In this document: positions 16,441-25,235 of the stretch, one piece after another | How positions within the stretch are numbered: position 1 is the first letter of the stretch | Layout: each line of letters opens with the position of its first letter | NCBI GenBank assembly: GCA_001304015.1 | Contig: LJUY01000008.1 | Location: 1-64,000, forward strand | Direction: 5' to 3' | From: a candidate division Zixibacteria bacterium SM23_81 | GTDB taxonomy: Bacteria > SM23-81 | DNA length: 64,000 nucleotides | Notes under the pieces: generated by a model | The model's input: the letters and a program-made list of their open reading frames with translations, nothing else | Told to the model about the DNA's origin: nothing | The model's database searches: none | Translations under genes and position numbers: made by a program

Positions 16441-16819
16441 AGGTGGCCTCCTTTCCGTAAAAATACCATTGCAAAATGCAAATTGTAAAGTTTAAATTGG
16501 AAATTTGAAAATCGTGATCGGCGTATTCGGTAATCGTTAATCGGTGATCGTTAAAAAAGCCGGGATCCGAGAATCGGGGTCCGCTAAAACATCATAGCAA
16601 ATTTTAAATTTTAAATTGACCCCACTCCACCACGGCCGACTGCCAACTGCTAACATTTCTTTTATTGCCATTACTATTCTTCTTTTGCTATCTCCGGCTT
16701 ACTGCCACCCAACACAATCTTCAACCAGGGCAAGGGAACCTCGCCCCTACAATTTTATTATATCTATTGCTTATTGCCATTGCAATTGCCATTTTCCCCA
16801 GCTCTCTCAACTCTCTCAA
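16441..16819. repeat. gene-free gap with AT-rich repeat-like sequence
   Basis: Between the GlmL-type gene and its partner lies about 380 bases without a gene. It contains TTTAAATTGGAAATTTGAAA-like runs, a diverged relative of the 597-618 repeat (CGGTAATCGTTAATCGGTGA at 16527-16546), and TTGCCATT / CTCTCAACTCTCTCAAC direct repeats. A repeat insertion inside the operon is the likely explanation. Confidence 0.55.
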
Positions 16820-18625
16820 CTATTCCGGATATGAATCCATTGCCTTGTTCCAGGCGCGGAGCTTTGTGACCCTCTCGTTCCGATCGGCTGGAAGCTCAAA
16901 GGGCTGGCGTCCCCTGGCGTCTATGATGATGCCCGTGACACCGCCGGGAGCCTTCGTTTCCACGTTCTTGCCACGGCCAGCGCCGATATCGAAGCCGCGA
17001 GCCGGCTCGATGTTGACGGCCACAGGCTGACCATACGGAGCGGGTAGAACGAAAAAGTCCCCGTACATCACCTCTCGCTCCGTCGTCTCTCCACCGGGAA
17101 CGGAGATGGAGATCTTCATGCAGGGCTTGCCGGGTTTGCCGGTTCCCACCGGGGCGATGCAGGTCCCTAGGCGGATGAGGCAATCCTTGGTGAACACTTC
17201 CGTGGCCGCTTTCTTGTGAACCGTCGCCAGAACACCCAGTTGAGGCATCATGAAGATGCTGTCCACGGCTAACTGGGTGATGCCTTCCGGCAGGAAGGCA
17301 TCGATCAGCATGTGGGCGGCCTGCTGCCGGCGCGGCGCGTGGGAGAGCGCCCCACCGCTGCCCACCAGCATATCTAGGCTCATCATGTTCACCAGGGTCT
17401 GGCCGCTGGCTTTCTGGTCGAAAGTGTCCGAGACGGTGCGCTGCTGCTGGATGCCCTTCAGGCCAACGGCAAAGGATTTATGCTGGATGAAAGCCAACCG
17501 GAGAGCCTCCCGGGCGATGGCCTGTTCCACCATCAGCTCCTCCAGGGATTGGGGAATGGTGGTGGGGCGGATCATCTTGTTACCGATCCGGTTGCGCAAA
17601 TCGGCCTCATCCATATCGAACGGTACCCAGCGCATGATGTTTGCCATCCCGGCCTCGGCCAGAACGTTGGAAACGCTGTAGCTCATTCCTAAATTAGCGC
17701 TGACGGTGCGGTTAAATTTCTTTTGAAAGACGGAGAAAATATCCGTGGTGGCTCCGCCAATATCCACGCCGACCACCTCGATATTCTCCATCTCAGCGAT
17801 GGTCTGGATGATACTCCCCACGGCGCCCGGGGTGGGCATGATGGGCACGTCGGTCCAGGACATCAATTTGTTGTAACCAGGAGCCTGTGCCATGACGTGC
17901 TCCATGAACAGATCATGGATCTTCTCGCGAGCCGGACCAAGATTTTCCCGCTCTAAAACCGGGCGTAAGTTCTCCACCACATCCAGGGAGGTCTTCTCCT
18001 GCAGGATAGTCTCGATGTTCTGTGTGGCGTCTTTGTTGCCAGCATAGATGACGGGAAGCTGGTAGCCTATGCCCAAACGTGGCCGAGGATTGGCTGCCTC
18101 AACGAGCTCTGCCAGCTCCACCACATGAGATATGGTACCTCCGTCGATACCGCCCGAGAGAAGGATCATATCCGGACGCAGGTGCCGGATGCGCTCGATT
18201 CTCTCGTGGGGCAAACGTCCGTCGTTGGAGGCCAAGACATCCATAACGATAGCTCCAGCGCCTAGCGCCGCCCTCTCGGCGCTCTCAGCGGTCATGCTCT
18301 TGACCACACCGGTGACCATCATCTGGAGGCCGCCGCCGGCGCTGCTGGTGGATAGGAACAAATCGGCACCTCGCTTGCCCTCCTGGGGGGTGATGATTTT
18401 CTCCCCTTCCAGCAGGGTTCGACCGGACAACTCCTCCACCTCCCGGATGGCGTTCAAAGCCCCTTTGGTCACGTCTTCCACGGGGGCCTCCACTGTGGTG
18501 GGTGCCTCTCCGCGAACGATGAGGCGATACTCGCCATCTCGTTTTTCTATGAGGATTGCCTTGGTGGTGGTGCTTCCGCAATCGGTGGCCAGTACGGACT
18601 GAACGTTTTGTAAGTCCTTGCTCAT
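16820..18625 (-). CDS. GlmL/MutL-family ASKHA ATPase without glutamate mutase partners
   Basis: The product has 601 residues. The N-terminus carries the phosphate-1 motif of the actin/HSP70/sugar-kinase fold (VLATDCGSTTTKAILIE); later come LFLSTSSAGGGLQMMVTGVV, DMILLSGGIDGGTISHVVEL and VVGVDIGGATTDIFSVF (phosphate-2), all typical of the MutL/GlmL family. That family was named for its place beside the cobalamin-dependent glutamate mutase genes, where it is thought to protect or reactivate the enzyme. Neither mutase subunit is present here; the partners are instead two uncharacterised proteins. Start ATG at 18625 overlaps the stop of the small upstream gene by 4 bases, so translation is coupled. 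Confidence 0.88.
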   Translation of the reverse strand: MSKDLQNVQSVLATDCGSTTTKAILIEKRDGEYRLIVRGEAPTTVEAPVEDVTKGALNAIREVEELSGRTLLEGEKIITPQEGKRGADLFLSTSSAGGGLQMMVTGVVKSMTAESAERAALGAGAIVMDVLASNDGRLPHERIERIRHLRPDMILLSGGIDGGTISHVVELAELVEAANPRPRLGIGYQLPVIYAGNKDATQNIETILQEKTSLDVVENLRPVLERENLGPAREKIHDLFMEHVMAQAPGYNKLMSWTDVPIMPTPGAVGSIIQTIAEMENIEVVGVDIGGATTDIFSVFQKKFNRTVSANLGMSYSVSNVLAEAGMANIMRWVPFDMDEADLRNRIGNKMIRPTTIPQSLEELMVEQAIAREALRLAFIQHKSFAVGLKGIQQQRTVSDTFDQKASGQTLVNMMSLDMLVGSGGALSHAPRRQQAAHMLIDAFLPEGITQLAVDSIFMMPQLGVLATVHKKAATEVFTKDCLIRLGTCIAPVGTGKPGKPCMKISISVPGGETTEREVMYGDFFVLPAPYGQPVAVNIEPARGFDIGAGRGKNVETKAPGGVTGIIIDARGRQPFELPADRNERVTKLRAWNKAMDSYPE

Positions 18626-18951
18626 CGCCGCCCCCTTTTGCGCTCTTTCTTCGCTCTTTTTATCTCCTGATCTCTCAAGATCTGTTCCTCCTGGAGCCTC
18701 TCGATTCTCTGTATGAGAAACTCGATGTTGTCGCGGTTCTCTATCATATCAGTAACTTCTTCATAATCTTTGAAGTTGAAGATGGGTTGGATGATGGGAT
18801 TAAAGAAGACCAGCAGCTGGCTGCCAAGAAAGCTGAGCGGCTTGGTCGACTCCAACAGGAAGATGGCCATGGCTGAGACGCGCAGGTCCACAATGCGTCG
18901 TGCTACCTTCTCCAACAGCTCCGCCTGCCGTGTGTTTAGATCAACAGCCAC
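18622..18951 (-). CDS. small conserved helical protein coupled to GlmL
   Basis: The product has 109 residues from a GTG at 18951, preceded by GGGGAG about 8 bases upstream; the start overlaps the end of the membrane-protein gene (stop at 18941). It begins VDLNTRQAELLEKVARRIVD, has the motif FLLESTKPLSFLGSQLLVFF and ends in a long charged helix (ENRDNIEFLIQRIERLQEEQ) with a very basic tail. The middle stretch is moderately hydrophobic and could lie on or in the membrane. Its 4-bp ATGA overlap with the GlmL gene is strong evidence that the two act together. No function assigned. Confidence 0.8.
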   Translation of the reverse strand: MAVDLNTRQAELLEKVARRIVDLRVSAMAIFLLESTKPLSFLGSQLLVFFNPIIQPIFNFKDYEEVTDMIENRDNIEFLIQRIERLQEEQILRDQEIKRAKKERKRGRR

Positions 18952-19504
18952 AGTCCATTTTCTCCCCGATGAAGTTGAGGATCTCCTCTCTTTTTCCGCC
19001 GAAGGGGAGATAGACTCCACGGAAGCTCTCCAGCCTCGAGGGTCTCGGATATGGGCTTAGGTGAACCCCCTTTTGGCCCACGTAATGTTTCTTCAGCACG
19101 GACCAATTGCGCTTCTTGCTGGAGAGGAGTCCACGAACTGAGACACTCTCAGGGCCCAGCCGATAGTGCGTGGGAAAGAAAAAGCTGGCCAGCGATCCCA
19201 AAAGGATGAGAGCCGACAGTGAGGCCCATGCGATCCCCAACCATGAGGAGATGGCCCAGACGACCACGACGAGAAGGAGAATCACGGCCGCTGAGCGCCA
19301 AAAGCTTTGGCTTAGGGGCCAGACGGTCCAGCTCAGAGATGGGTTTATTTCGGTCCCATGAGTGGCATCTCCGTTCTGTTTCCGGATGCCCTCCGAAGAT
19401 TTAGCCTGTGTTGATGAAAAAGTCGCTCCCATGTTTCGTTGAGTGCTAGCGCCCACCGTTCGTTCTTTTCCTTGACCCCGCAAAAGCTTATTCAAGCTTG
19501 ACAA
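18941..19504 (-). CDS. membrane protein with PH-like C-terminal domain
   Basis: The product has 187 residues from a TTG at 19504 (AAGG 6 bases upstream; overlaps the preceding stop by 17 bases); an ATG at 19432 would drop 24 low-complexity residues. Two TM helices (about 72-88 and 91-109; SAAVILLLVVVVWAISSWLG) are followed by HYRLGPESVSVRGLLSSKKR and a predicted small beta-domain of the bacterial PH type. It ends GEKMDCGC, within the start region of the next gene. Part of the five-gene GlmL-type operon. Function unknown. Confidence 0.72.
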   Translation of the reverse strand: MSSLNKLLRGQGKERTVGASTQRNMGATFSSTQAKSSEGIRKQNGDATHGTEINPSLSWTVWPLSQSFWRSAAVILLLVVVVWAISSWLGIAWASLSALILLGSLASFFFPTHYRLGPESVSVRGLLSSKKRNWSVLKKHYVGQKGVHLSPYPRPSRLESFRGVYLPFGGKREEILNFIGEKMDCGC

Positions 19505-21323
19505 CTTGACCTTCTTGCACGGTTAATATCGAGGCCTCATCATTGGCACCGTTGTTCTTGGCGAAGGTAATTTTGCCGGTCAGGCCAGGAAAACGTTCGG
19601 TGTGAGAGAGAAACTGACGCATCCCCTCTCGATCCAGGATTTTCTGTTGCACACCTTGGAGGACAAGCCGGGCACAATCGTAACTGAAAACGGCTACCTT
19701 GCCCGGTTTTTTGCCATGGCGAATTTCATAGTCAGCGGCAAAGCGCGAATATTCTTTGGTGAAAAGCTCCTCGGAGAAGTCGGTGGCAAAGACAACTCCC
19801 TCTAGATAGTGACCTCCAATGCGCATTGCCTCCTGGCTTCCCCAACCGCTGGTGCCCAGGATGCGAGTCTCGATGCGGTGAAAGGCGATTTGGGGGGCTA
19901 TCATGCCAGCCTCCTCGGGGTAAGCCGGGATGAAGATACCGTCGATGAAGACCCTCCTCTCCTCGGGAGGAATTGAGTCGGGCTCTTCGGGATTCAGTGT
20001 CGTGGGCAATTGGTCCAGACCCATCACGCTATCGTCTTGAGCTTGCCTGAGGAGCCGGATTCGGGTTAACTGGTTTTTAAAATCGGTGGCCCCAACCTGA
20101 TACCACGCTACTGTCAGAATCTCAGCCCCACGTTCTTGAGCCTCTCGGGAGAATCCCTCTACGGCGGCATTGCCGTATTCGTCCCTGGGGGCCAACAAGG
20201 CAAACTGTCGCATGCCTAGCGCATCTGTTGCGTAAGCTGCCATCTTCTCGCCCAGTACATGAGCAGCCACACTCCGCTGAAATGTGAACTTGCCGATGGT
20301 CGAGATCTCTCCCTCCGAGGCAGTTGGCGTAATGAGTGGCACTCTGTGACAGTCGCTGACGGCTCCTGCGCCAACGGCGGTCGCGCTGAGCAGGGGGCCG
20401 ATGATAGCCAGGGCACCTTCCTGATTAATAAGAGCCCTGGTGACCAGCAGAGCTTCCACTGCGGAGGCCTTGGAGTCTTTCACCTTTAGCCTGACTTTTG
20501 TGTCCCAGAGAGTGTTGTGCTCCTCGACAGCCTGCTGGACACCGCGGTGCAACTCCTCCCCATAGCTGGCTAACGGGCCGGATAAAGGACAGACGACGCC
20601 GATGTTCACAGTCTGTAGAGGTTTCTGAGCCGCAGCTGTCCTGATCTTGTCCGCCTCAGAAACGAGATCACTGTTTGGAAAGAGGGTGAGGATCCGCTCC
20701 GCCGCCGCCACCGCTTCTTCTCTATGGTCAGCGGCGAGCTCCCGTTGTGCTATTTCCAATAGAATCCTCGGGCTCAAGGCATCATTTGGTAAGCCGTCAT
20801 AGAGTTTAGACAGCTGCGATAATGAGAGCTCAGAGGAGATGAGGACGCGAAGACAATCCCTGGCCAGATTCCCTAAGGCGGGAACGTCTGTGTTCCTGAT
20901 AACCTGGCGGAACTGATCGGCGGCGCGCCAGAAGTTCCCCTGGCGATAGTAACAGTTTCCTAGAACGTAATGGGCGTTATCCAGATAGGTGCTGTGTCCA
21001 AATTTCTTAAGAAGGGTCTGCAGGTTTTCAATGGCCTGATTATAATTTTGCAGCCAATAATAGCATTTGGCCTGCATGAGCAGTGACGCTGTGAACCGTC
21101 TGTGGCTCGGAAAATCCCGAAGTAATCCACGAAAGCCGATAAGCGCCCGGTAGTAGTCTGCATCCCGATAGCTTTCAACAGCCTTTTGAAACAGCCTTTC
21201 GGGATCCTCTCCAGAAATTATTTCCTCTCCTGCGGGAGATTTTCCCATGAGGCACAAGGCTATTAGCAAAATGGCCAATGCCAAACGGCAGGGTATCGAA
21301 AAACAAAAGCAGTTTTTTCTCAT
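19488..21323 (-). CDS. TPR plus periplasmic-binding-protein (Peripla_BP_6) secreted protein
   Basis: The product has 611 residues (ATG at 21323; a longer form from 21371 is possible). A signal peptide (RLALAILLIALCLMGKSP) is followed by TPR/Sel1-like helices (about 35-220, with LFQKAVESYRDADYYRALIG and YVLGNCYYRQGNFWRAADQF) and then a type-I periplasmic binding domain (about 238-600: VNIGVVCPLSGPLASYGEEL, ALAIIGPLLSATAVGAGAVS, QFALLAPRDEYGNAAVEGFS). The TPR-plus-binding-domain layout recalls LpoA-type and other envelope regulators, but no ABC transporter genes are nearby. First gene of the GlmL-type operon, overlapping the next start by 17 bases. Confidence 0.83.
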   Translation of the reverse strand: MRKNCFCFSIPCRLALAILLIALCLMGKSPAGEEIISGEDPERLFQKAVESYRDADYYRALIGFRGLLRDFPSHRRFTASLLMQAKCYYWLQNYNQAIENLQTLLKKFGHSTYLDNAHYVLGNCYYRQGNFWRAADQFRQVIRNTDVPALGNLARDCLRVLISSELSLSQLSKLYDGLPNDALSPRILLEIAQRELAADHREEAVAAAERILTLFPNSDLVSEADKIRTAAAQKPLQTVNIGVVCPLSGPLASYGEELHRGVQQAVEEHNTLWDTKVRLKVKDSKASAVEALLVTRALINQEGALAIIGPLLSATAVGAGAVSDCHRVPLITPTASEGEISTIGKFTFQRSVAAHVLGEKMAAYATDALGMRQFALLAPRDEYGNAAVEGFSREAQERGAEILTVAWYQVGATDFKNQLTRIRLLRQAQDDSVMGLDQLPTTLNPEEPDSIPPEERRVFIDGIFIPAYPEEAGMIAPQIAFHRIETRILGTSGWGSQEAMRIGGHYLEGVVFATDFSEELFTKEYSRFAADYEIRHGKKPGKVAVFSYDCARLVLQGVQQKILDREGMRQFLSHTERFPGLTGKITFAKNNGANDEASILTVQEGQVVKLE

Positions 21324-21450
21324 GGCTCCACAAAAAAAATCGAGGTGGAAATGCCCTGTCCCTCTTCGCATTAGAAAACGGACAGCACCTCGATAATCCT
21401 CGCGTTCATGTGGTCACCGACGTGCCTGGCCGAAGCACAAACCGAGGGCG

Positions 21451-21951
21451 TCACTCATTAAACGAAAACTTGCCGAAATCCTCTGGATTAATTTTCTTCA
21501 GGCGCTCTCGTAAACTTTGAGCTCTATCTTCCTCGCTGAGCCCCGTTTTTTTCCGATCAGCCTCCAAGACGTGGTTGGCCACATATATAGGCGCGTCACA
21601 GCGAAGGGCGAGGGCGATAGAATCGCTGGGGCGCGCGTCGATAGTGAGCAGAGAATTTTCCCGCTCTACGTAAATTTGGGCGTAAAAGGTCTGATCCCGC
21701 AAATCGTTGATAACCACCTTAATGACTTTGCCGTCGAACCCATCGATGATCAATTTCATAAGATCATGAGTCAAAGGGCGCTTAATGCTGAGATCGGCCA
21801 ATTTCATGGCGATGGCTGCGGCTTCTGCATGACCAATCCAGATGGGCAAAACGCGTTTTCCTTCGTCTTGAGTTTCTGCAAGAACCACAACAGGGGAATT
21901 AGTTCCCATATCGATGGCTAATCCGCTGACATACATCTGTCGCATAATCAT
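21451..21951 (-). CDS. bifunctional nuclease family protein (DUF151)
   Basis: The product has 166 residues. It opens MYVSGLAIDMGTNSPVVVLA and continues with RVLPIWIGHAEAAAIAMKL, LTHDLMKLIIDGFDGKVIKV and SLLTIDARPSDSIALALRCD, the full set of DUF151 motifs; family members show DNase and RNase activity in plants and are widespread in bacteria. The C-terminal 30 residues are a charged extension. Start ATG at 21951 (an ATG at 21945 is also possible). It stands between the DUF3307 gene and the GlmL-type operon. Confidence 0.9.
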   Translation of the reverse strand: MIMRQMYVSGLAIDMGTNSPVVVLAETQDEGKRVLPIWIGHAEAAAIAMKLADLSIKRPLTHDLMKLIIDGFDGKVIKVVINDLRDQTFYAQIYVERENSLLTIDARPSDSIALALRCDAPIYVANHVLEADRKKTGLSEEDRAQSLRERLKKINPEDFGKFSFNE

Positions 21952-21984
21952 GAACTCTCTTTCTGGTCGCAGAAGTTGACGAGT

Positions 21985-22698
21985 CTATTTCGCTCCGAAG
22001 ATGGCGGCCCAAGCCCCGGCGATAATGGCGATGATGGAGCCCAGGCCGAACTCCCATCGTGAGAAAGTTCTCTTGCTGGCGAACAATGAAAAACCAACTC
22101 GGGGCAAAAAGATCAGGGGGCTCAGGAGAAAGAGCCTTCCCCCCCCGGCCACAATTGTTGTGAGCATCCATCTCTCAGCATAAGCCAACATTCGCCAGGG
22201 GGATGATTGATCAGCTGCAAATTCCAACTTCTCCGGAGAGATGGCCTTGTGAATGTAAAAACAGATCAGTGGACTTCCCCACACGGAGATGACGTATGCG
22301 ATGCCCAGCTTAACCAGGGGAACACTGGCCGCGAGGTCCTGAGCTATGGCCCTTATCTGAGGGATTCGGTTCAGCAAGAAGCCGATTAGGACCACTGAGC
22401 CGATATGAAGCGCTTGGTCTAGAAGAAAATAAGCTAGGCGATCTTTACGTCCGCCACCGACGAGGATAAGCTTGCCCTTGTCAATAGCGATGTGGGAGAG
22501 CCACAAAATGAACAGGCCACCCCATACTGCCGCCATCTTCAAGAAAGGTTTGGCCAACAATATGGCCACCAGTCCGAAGATTGTGCCGTGGAGGAAAACG
22601 CCCCAACCTTTTTCTTTCTTGACCGCGAAGACCGAGTCCGTCTGGAGAGGGAAGTCGGCGATAAGATGGGCCAGCAATAACCTCCACAAGAGGGCCAT
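21985..22698 (-). CDS. DUF3307 membrane protein
   Basis: The product has 237 residues and about seven hydrophobic segments. The family's opening motif is clear: LLLAHLIADFPLQTDSVFAV, followed by HGTIFGLVAILL and LSHIAIDKGKLILVGGGRKD. Its histidines and aspartates (HLIADF, SHIAID) are the conserved features. The ATG at 22698 has GGGAG upstream and matches the family start; the longer frame from 22746 would begin at or before the transcription start. Function unknown. Confidence 0.85.
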   Translation of the reverse strand: MALLWRLLLAHLIADFPLQTDSVFAVKKEKGWGVFLHGTIFGLVAILLAKPFLKMAAVWGGLFILWLSHIAIDKGKLILVGGGRKDRLAYFLLDQALHIGSVVLIGFLLNRIPQIRAIAQDLAASVPLVKLGIAYVISVWGSPLICFYIHKAISPEKLEFAADQSSPWRMLAYAERWMLTTIVAGGGRLFLLSPLIFLPRVGFSLFASKRTFSRWEFGLGSIIAIIAGAWAAIFGAK

Positions 22699-22751
22699 AT
22701 GTGCATCTCCCAACCAAAACAGACCAGACCTGAGCCCTCGGCACAAAGCAA

Positions 22752-22780
22752 AATATACAAAGTCGGTAAAAATAGGTCAA
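22752..22780 (-). promoter_or_regulatory. promoter for the DUF3307 gene
   Basis: Minus-strand TTGACC (22775-22780), 17-base spacer, TATATT (22752-22757). It is divergent from the promoter at 22814-22842, so 22750-22845 is a bidirectional control region. Confidence 0.65.
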
Positions 22781-22813
22781 GGACTTTTTCATCGCCGAGG
22801 TCTCAAAATCTCC

Positions 22814-22842
22814 TTGACAAGGCCAAATTTATGGACTACTGT
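22814..22842 (+). promoter_or_regulatory. promoter for the three-repeat secreted protein
   Basis: TTGACA (22814-22819), 17-base spacer, TACTGT (22837-22842; a weak -10). It would give a leader of about 170 bases before the start at 23020. The rest of the 22699-23019 gap shows no other feature apart from the strong GGAGGTGA ribosome binding site at 23005-23012. Confidence 0.5.
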
Positions 22843-23019
22843 GAGAAGAAAGAGGGATGTAGGGGGGGCTGAGGTAAAAAATGGTGGACATACCAGGCAA
22901 ATCTCTCTGGCTGTGAAACTTTTTTACCTTTTCTGGCGTAAGGGCAACAGAGGACTTGTTCGAGTAAGATGTTTATTTTGGCTAGCTCACGATTTTTTCT
23001 TTTTTGGAGGTGAACACCT

Positions 23020-24261
23020 ATGAAGGCAAAACCAGCCTATATCGTCATCACCGCGGTGGCGATCCCTTTTGCAGGTGCTCAGACACATGAGGCGAGCTGC
23101 CGAATTTATGGACAGGTCTATACCCGAGATGACCAGGTTTTCGAAGGACAGATTCGTTGGGACGATCACGAGACATTTTGGGACGATATTCTTGACGCTG
23201 CGAAATACGGCTCGACGCGTGACTTTGATGAAAGTCGTGGGGTGCAAAGGCGCATTGAAATCTTAGGCATCAAGATATCGTGGACCGAGACCGAAGAGGT
23301 GGAGAGCGACAATCGTTTTGGGATTCGCATGGGCCGATTGAGCTCCATCAAGCGCCGTAACAGGAACTCGGCAGTTCTTGAGCTCAAAGACGGAACCCGG
23401 ATTCGGGTGGGCAGCTCTGGAACGGACATCGGGTTGTCCAACCGCGGCATCGTGGTCATCGATGGGAATGTGGGCCGCACGAGCATTCAATGGTCTGATT
23501 TCGAAAAGGTGGTTTTCTCTCCGGAGCCCAGTGGGAAAGTGCAGGTCCCGAGTCAGGAAGCCTGGCGTCTTTATGGCACCGTGACCACCTGGGATGGCCA
23601 GCAATTCCGTGGGTTCATCATGTGGGACAATGACGAGTGTCTCTCCTCTGATTTCCTGGATGGGGAATACGGAGGCAATGACATGGAGATACCCTTCTCC
23701 AAAATCAAGGCCATTGAGCGGAAATCCAGCAGTTCAGCCATAGTGGAGTTAACCAGTGGGAAACAGCTCCGTCTTGAGAACTCCAACGACGTAAACGACG
23801 AAAACCGAGGTATCGTGGTGAAGATCCCCCACTATGGCAGGTTAATCTTGGATTGGGACGACTTCGATCGGGCGGTATTCGAGAAGCCCCCCCAGGTAGA
23901 CTTACAGGGGTATAACTATTATGATGTGGGGGAGGCTCTTTACGGCAGGGTATGGGACGATCAGGGCAGGGAGTATCAGGGGCTGATTCGCTGGGACGAT
24001 GATGAAACCATGACCTACGAGTTTCTGGACGGGGAGCTGGAGGACATTTCCGTGATGATCGAGTTTGGGGATATCGAGTCCATCCAGAAACGTTCCAACA
24101 GCTCTGCGAAAGTGGGGTTGAAGAGTGGACGATCTCTGGAGCTCACCGGCACCTGCGACGTCAACGACAAGAACCGGGGCATCTTCATAGAGGAGGGCAC
24201 TGGCCAGGTCATCGAGTTGGATTGGGACGAGTTCGATCGAGTGGTTTTCGGGAGGCCGTAA
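23020..24261 (+). CDS. secreted protein with three tandem domain repeats, unknown function
   Basis: The product has 413 residues. After a short signal peptide come three copies of a domain of about 110-140 residues, at about 28-167, 181-289 and 305-413. Each opens with a YG-x-V-x(4-7)-G-x-x-F/Y-x-G-x-I-x-W-D-D motif (VFEGQIRWDDHETFWDDI; QFRGFIMWDNDECLSSDFLD; YQGLIRWDDDETMTYEFLDG), has a central IxxIxRxSxSSAxVxLxSG strand pair, and closes NRGIxx...IxWDDFDRxVF. The first copy has an insert of about 35 residues. The strand-rich, aspartate-rich repeats suggest a surface or periplasmic binding protein. ATG at 23020 with GGAGG. Family unassigned. Confidence 0.78.
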   Translation: MKAKPAYIVITAVAIPFAGAQTHEASCRIYGQVYTRDDQVFEGQIRWDDHETFWDDILDAAKYGSTRDFDESRGVQRRIEILGIKISWTETEEVESDNRFGIRMGRLSSIKRRNRNSAVLELKDGTRIRVGSSGTDIGLSNRGIVVIDGNVGRTSIQWSDFEKVVFSPEPSGKVQVPSQEAWRLYGTVTTWDGQQFRGFIMWDNDECLSSDFLDGEYGGNDMEIPFSKIKAIERKSSSSAIVELTSGKQLRLENSNDVNDENRGIVVKIPHYGRLILDWDDFDRAVFEKPPQVDLQGYNYYDVGEALYGRVWDDQGREYQGLIRWDDDETMTYEFLDGELEDISVMIEFGDIESIQKRSNSSAKVGLKSGRSLELTGTCDVNDKNRGIFIEEGTGQVIELDWDEFDRVVFGRP

Positions 24262-24351
24262 TGCCTTTGCTCAAGGGAGCAGCTCGCCATTTCGTTACTC
24301 TAGAAAGAGAACACCACTTAGCAAATAGGCATCGCCTCAAAGAGGTTTAGT

Positions 24352-25035
24352 GTGTCAGAGGAGCAAGACAACTACCAGCAGCTTAAGACGTTCGCGCTTA
24401 GCCAGGGCGTCTGTCTTTTCGGTGTGGCGGATGTCACGCCCATTCAGGACAGTTTTCACATAGAACCCCAGGAGAGCATCGCCCATCTGAAATGGGGCAT
24501 CTCCATGGCCGTCCGGCTTTCCGATGCCGTCTTGGAGGGCATCGAAGACCGCCCGACTCTGTTGTACAAGCACCACTACCGGGAGGCCAATGAGTTGCTG
24601 GACGCCGTGGCCTTCCGGATCGCATCGCTCATCCAGGAAATGGGGTATCGAGCAATGGCCATCGCCGCCTCACAGACCATCGACTGGAGGCGCCAGGTGG
24701 GGCATCTTTCCCACAAGAAGGTGGCAGTTCTGGCCGGATTGGGGTGGCTCGGGCGCCACAACCTGGTGGTCAATCCCAGCCATGGTGCCAGGATCCGCCT
24801 GGTGACGGTGCTCACCGATCTGCCCCTGGAGGTTGACCAGCCTGTCCAGGAGGACTGCGGTAAATGTCGGGATTGCATCCCCGTCTGCCCCGCCGGGGCG
24901 ATCCATGATCGCCGGGAGGAATTCGAGCATCAGTCTTGCTTTGAGCAGCTTCAGTATTTCGCTAAAAAGGAGAACATCGGGTATTACATCTGTGGGGTCT
25001 GTCAGAAAGCGTGTCGGGAAGGTCGTGGGAAGTAG
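24352..25035 (+). CDS. 4Fe-4S reductase related to epoxyqueuosine reductase (QueG-like)
   Basis: The product has 227 residues from a GTG at 24352. The C-terminal region has one classical cluster motif (CGKCRDCIPVCPAGAI) and remaining cysteines in CFEQLQYF and YYICGVCQKAC for a second cluster, the two-cluster layout of QueG-like proteins. Upstream, VAVLAGLGWLGRHNLVVNPS corresponds to the cobalamin-proximal region of QueG. It is shorter than QueG (about 310-380 residues) and lacks the C-terminal HEAT-like domain, so it belongs to the stand-alone iron-sulfur group of uncertain substrate. The next gene follows about 200 bases later. Confidence 0.82.
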   Translation: MSEEQDNYQQLKTFALSQGVCLFGVADVTPIQDSFHIEPQESIAHLKWGISMAVRLSDAVLEGIEDRPTLLYKHHYREANELLDAVAFRIASLIQEMGYRAMAIAASQTIDWRRQVGHLSHKKVAVLAGLGWLGRHNLVVNPSHGARIRLVTVLTDLPLEVDQPVQEDCGKCRDCIPVCPAGAIHDRREEFEHQSCFEQLQYFAKKENIGYYICGVCQKACREGRGK

Positions 25036-25133
25036 AATCGCACTCGTTGTCAAGGGTCGAGGATTGGGGGGAGAGTATTTAGGGGAGAGGGACTCCATCT
25101 CGTGTTCCGATCTCTAAAACAGTGTGACCAGAT

Positions 25134-25162
25134 TTGATATATTTTTCCCTCAATCCTAATTC
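25134..25162 (+). promoter_or_regulatory. possible promoter for the PLP enzyme gene
   Basis: TTGATA (25134-25139), 17-base spacer, TAATTC (25157-25162), about 74 bases before the ATG at 25236. The match is moderate. Confidence 0.4.
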
Positions 25163-25235
25163 CTCTATCCGAAAATCTGAGATAGGGAGTTGGGAGGGGG
25201 AAGACGCTACTTCTCAAACAGTAAGGATTCAAGTC

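Noticed and set aside
15718-16488. 256-codon plus-strand frame opposite the GlmL partner gene
   Set aside because: Antisense to a gene with a strong ribosome binding site and coherent domains; its own composition is unlike a protein.
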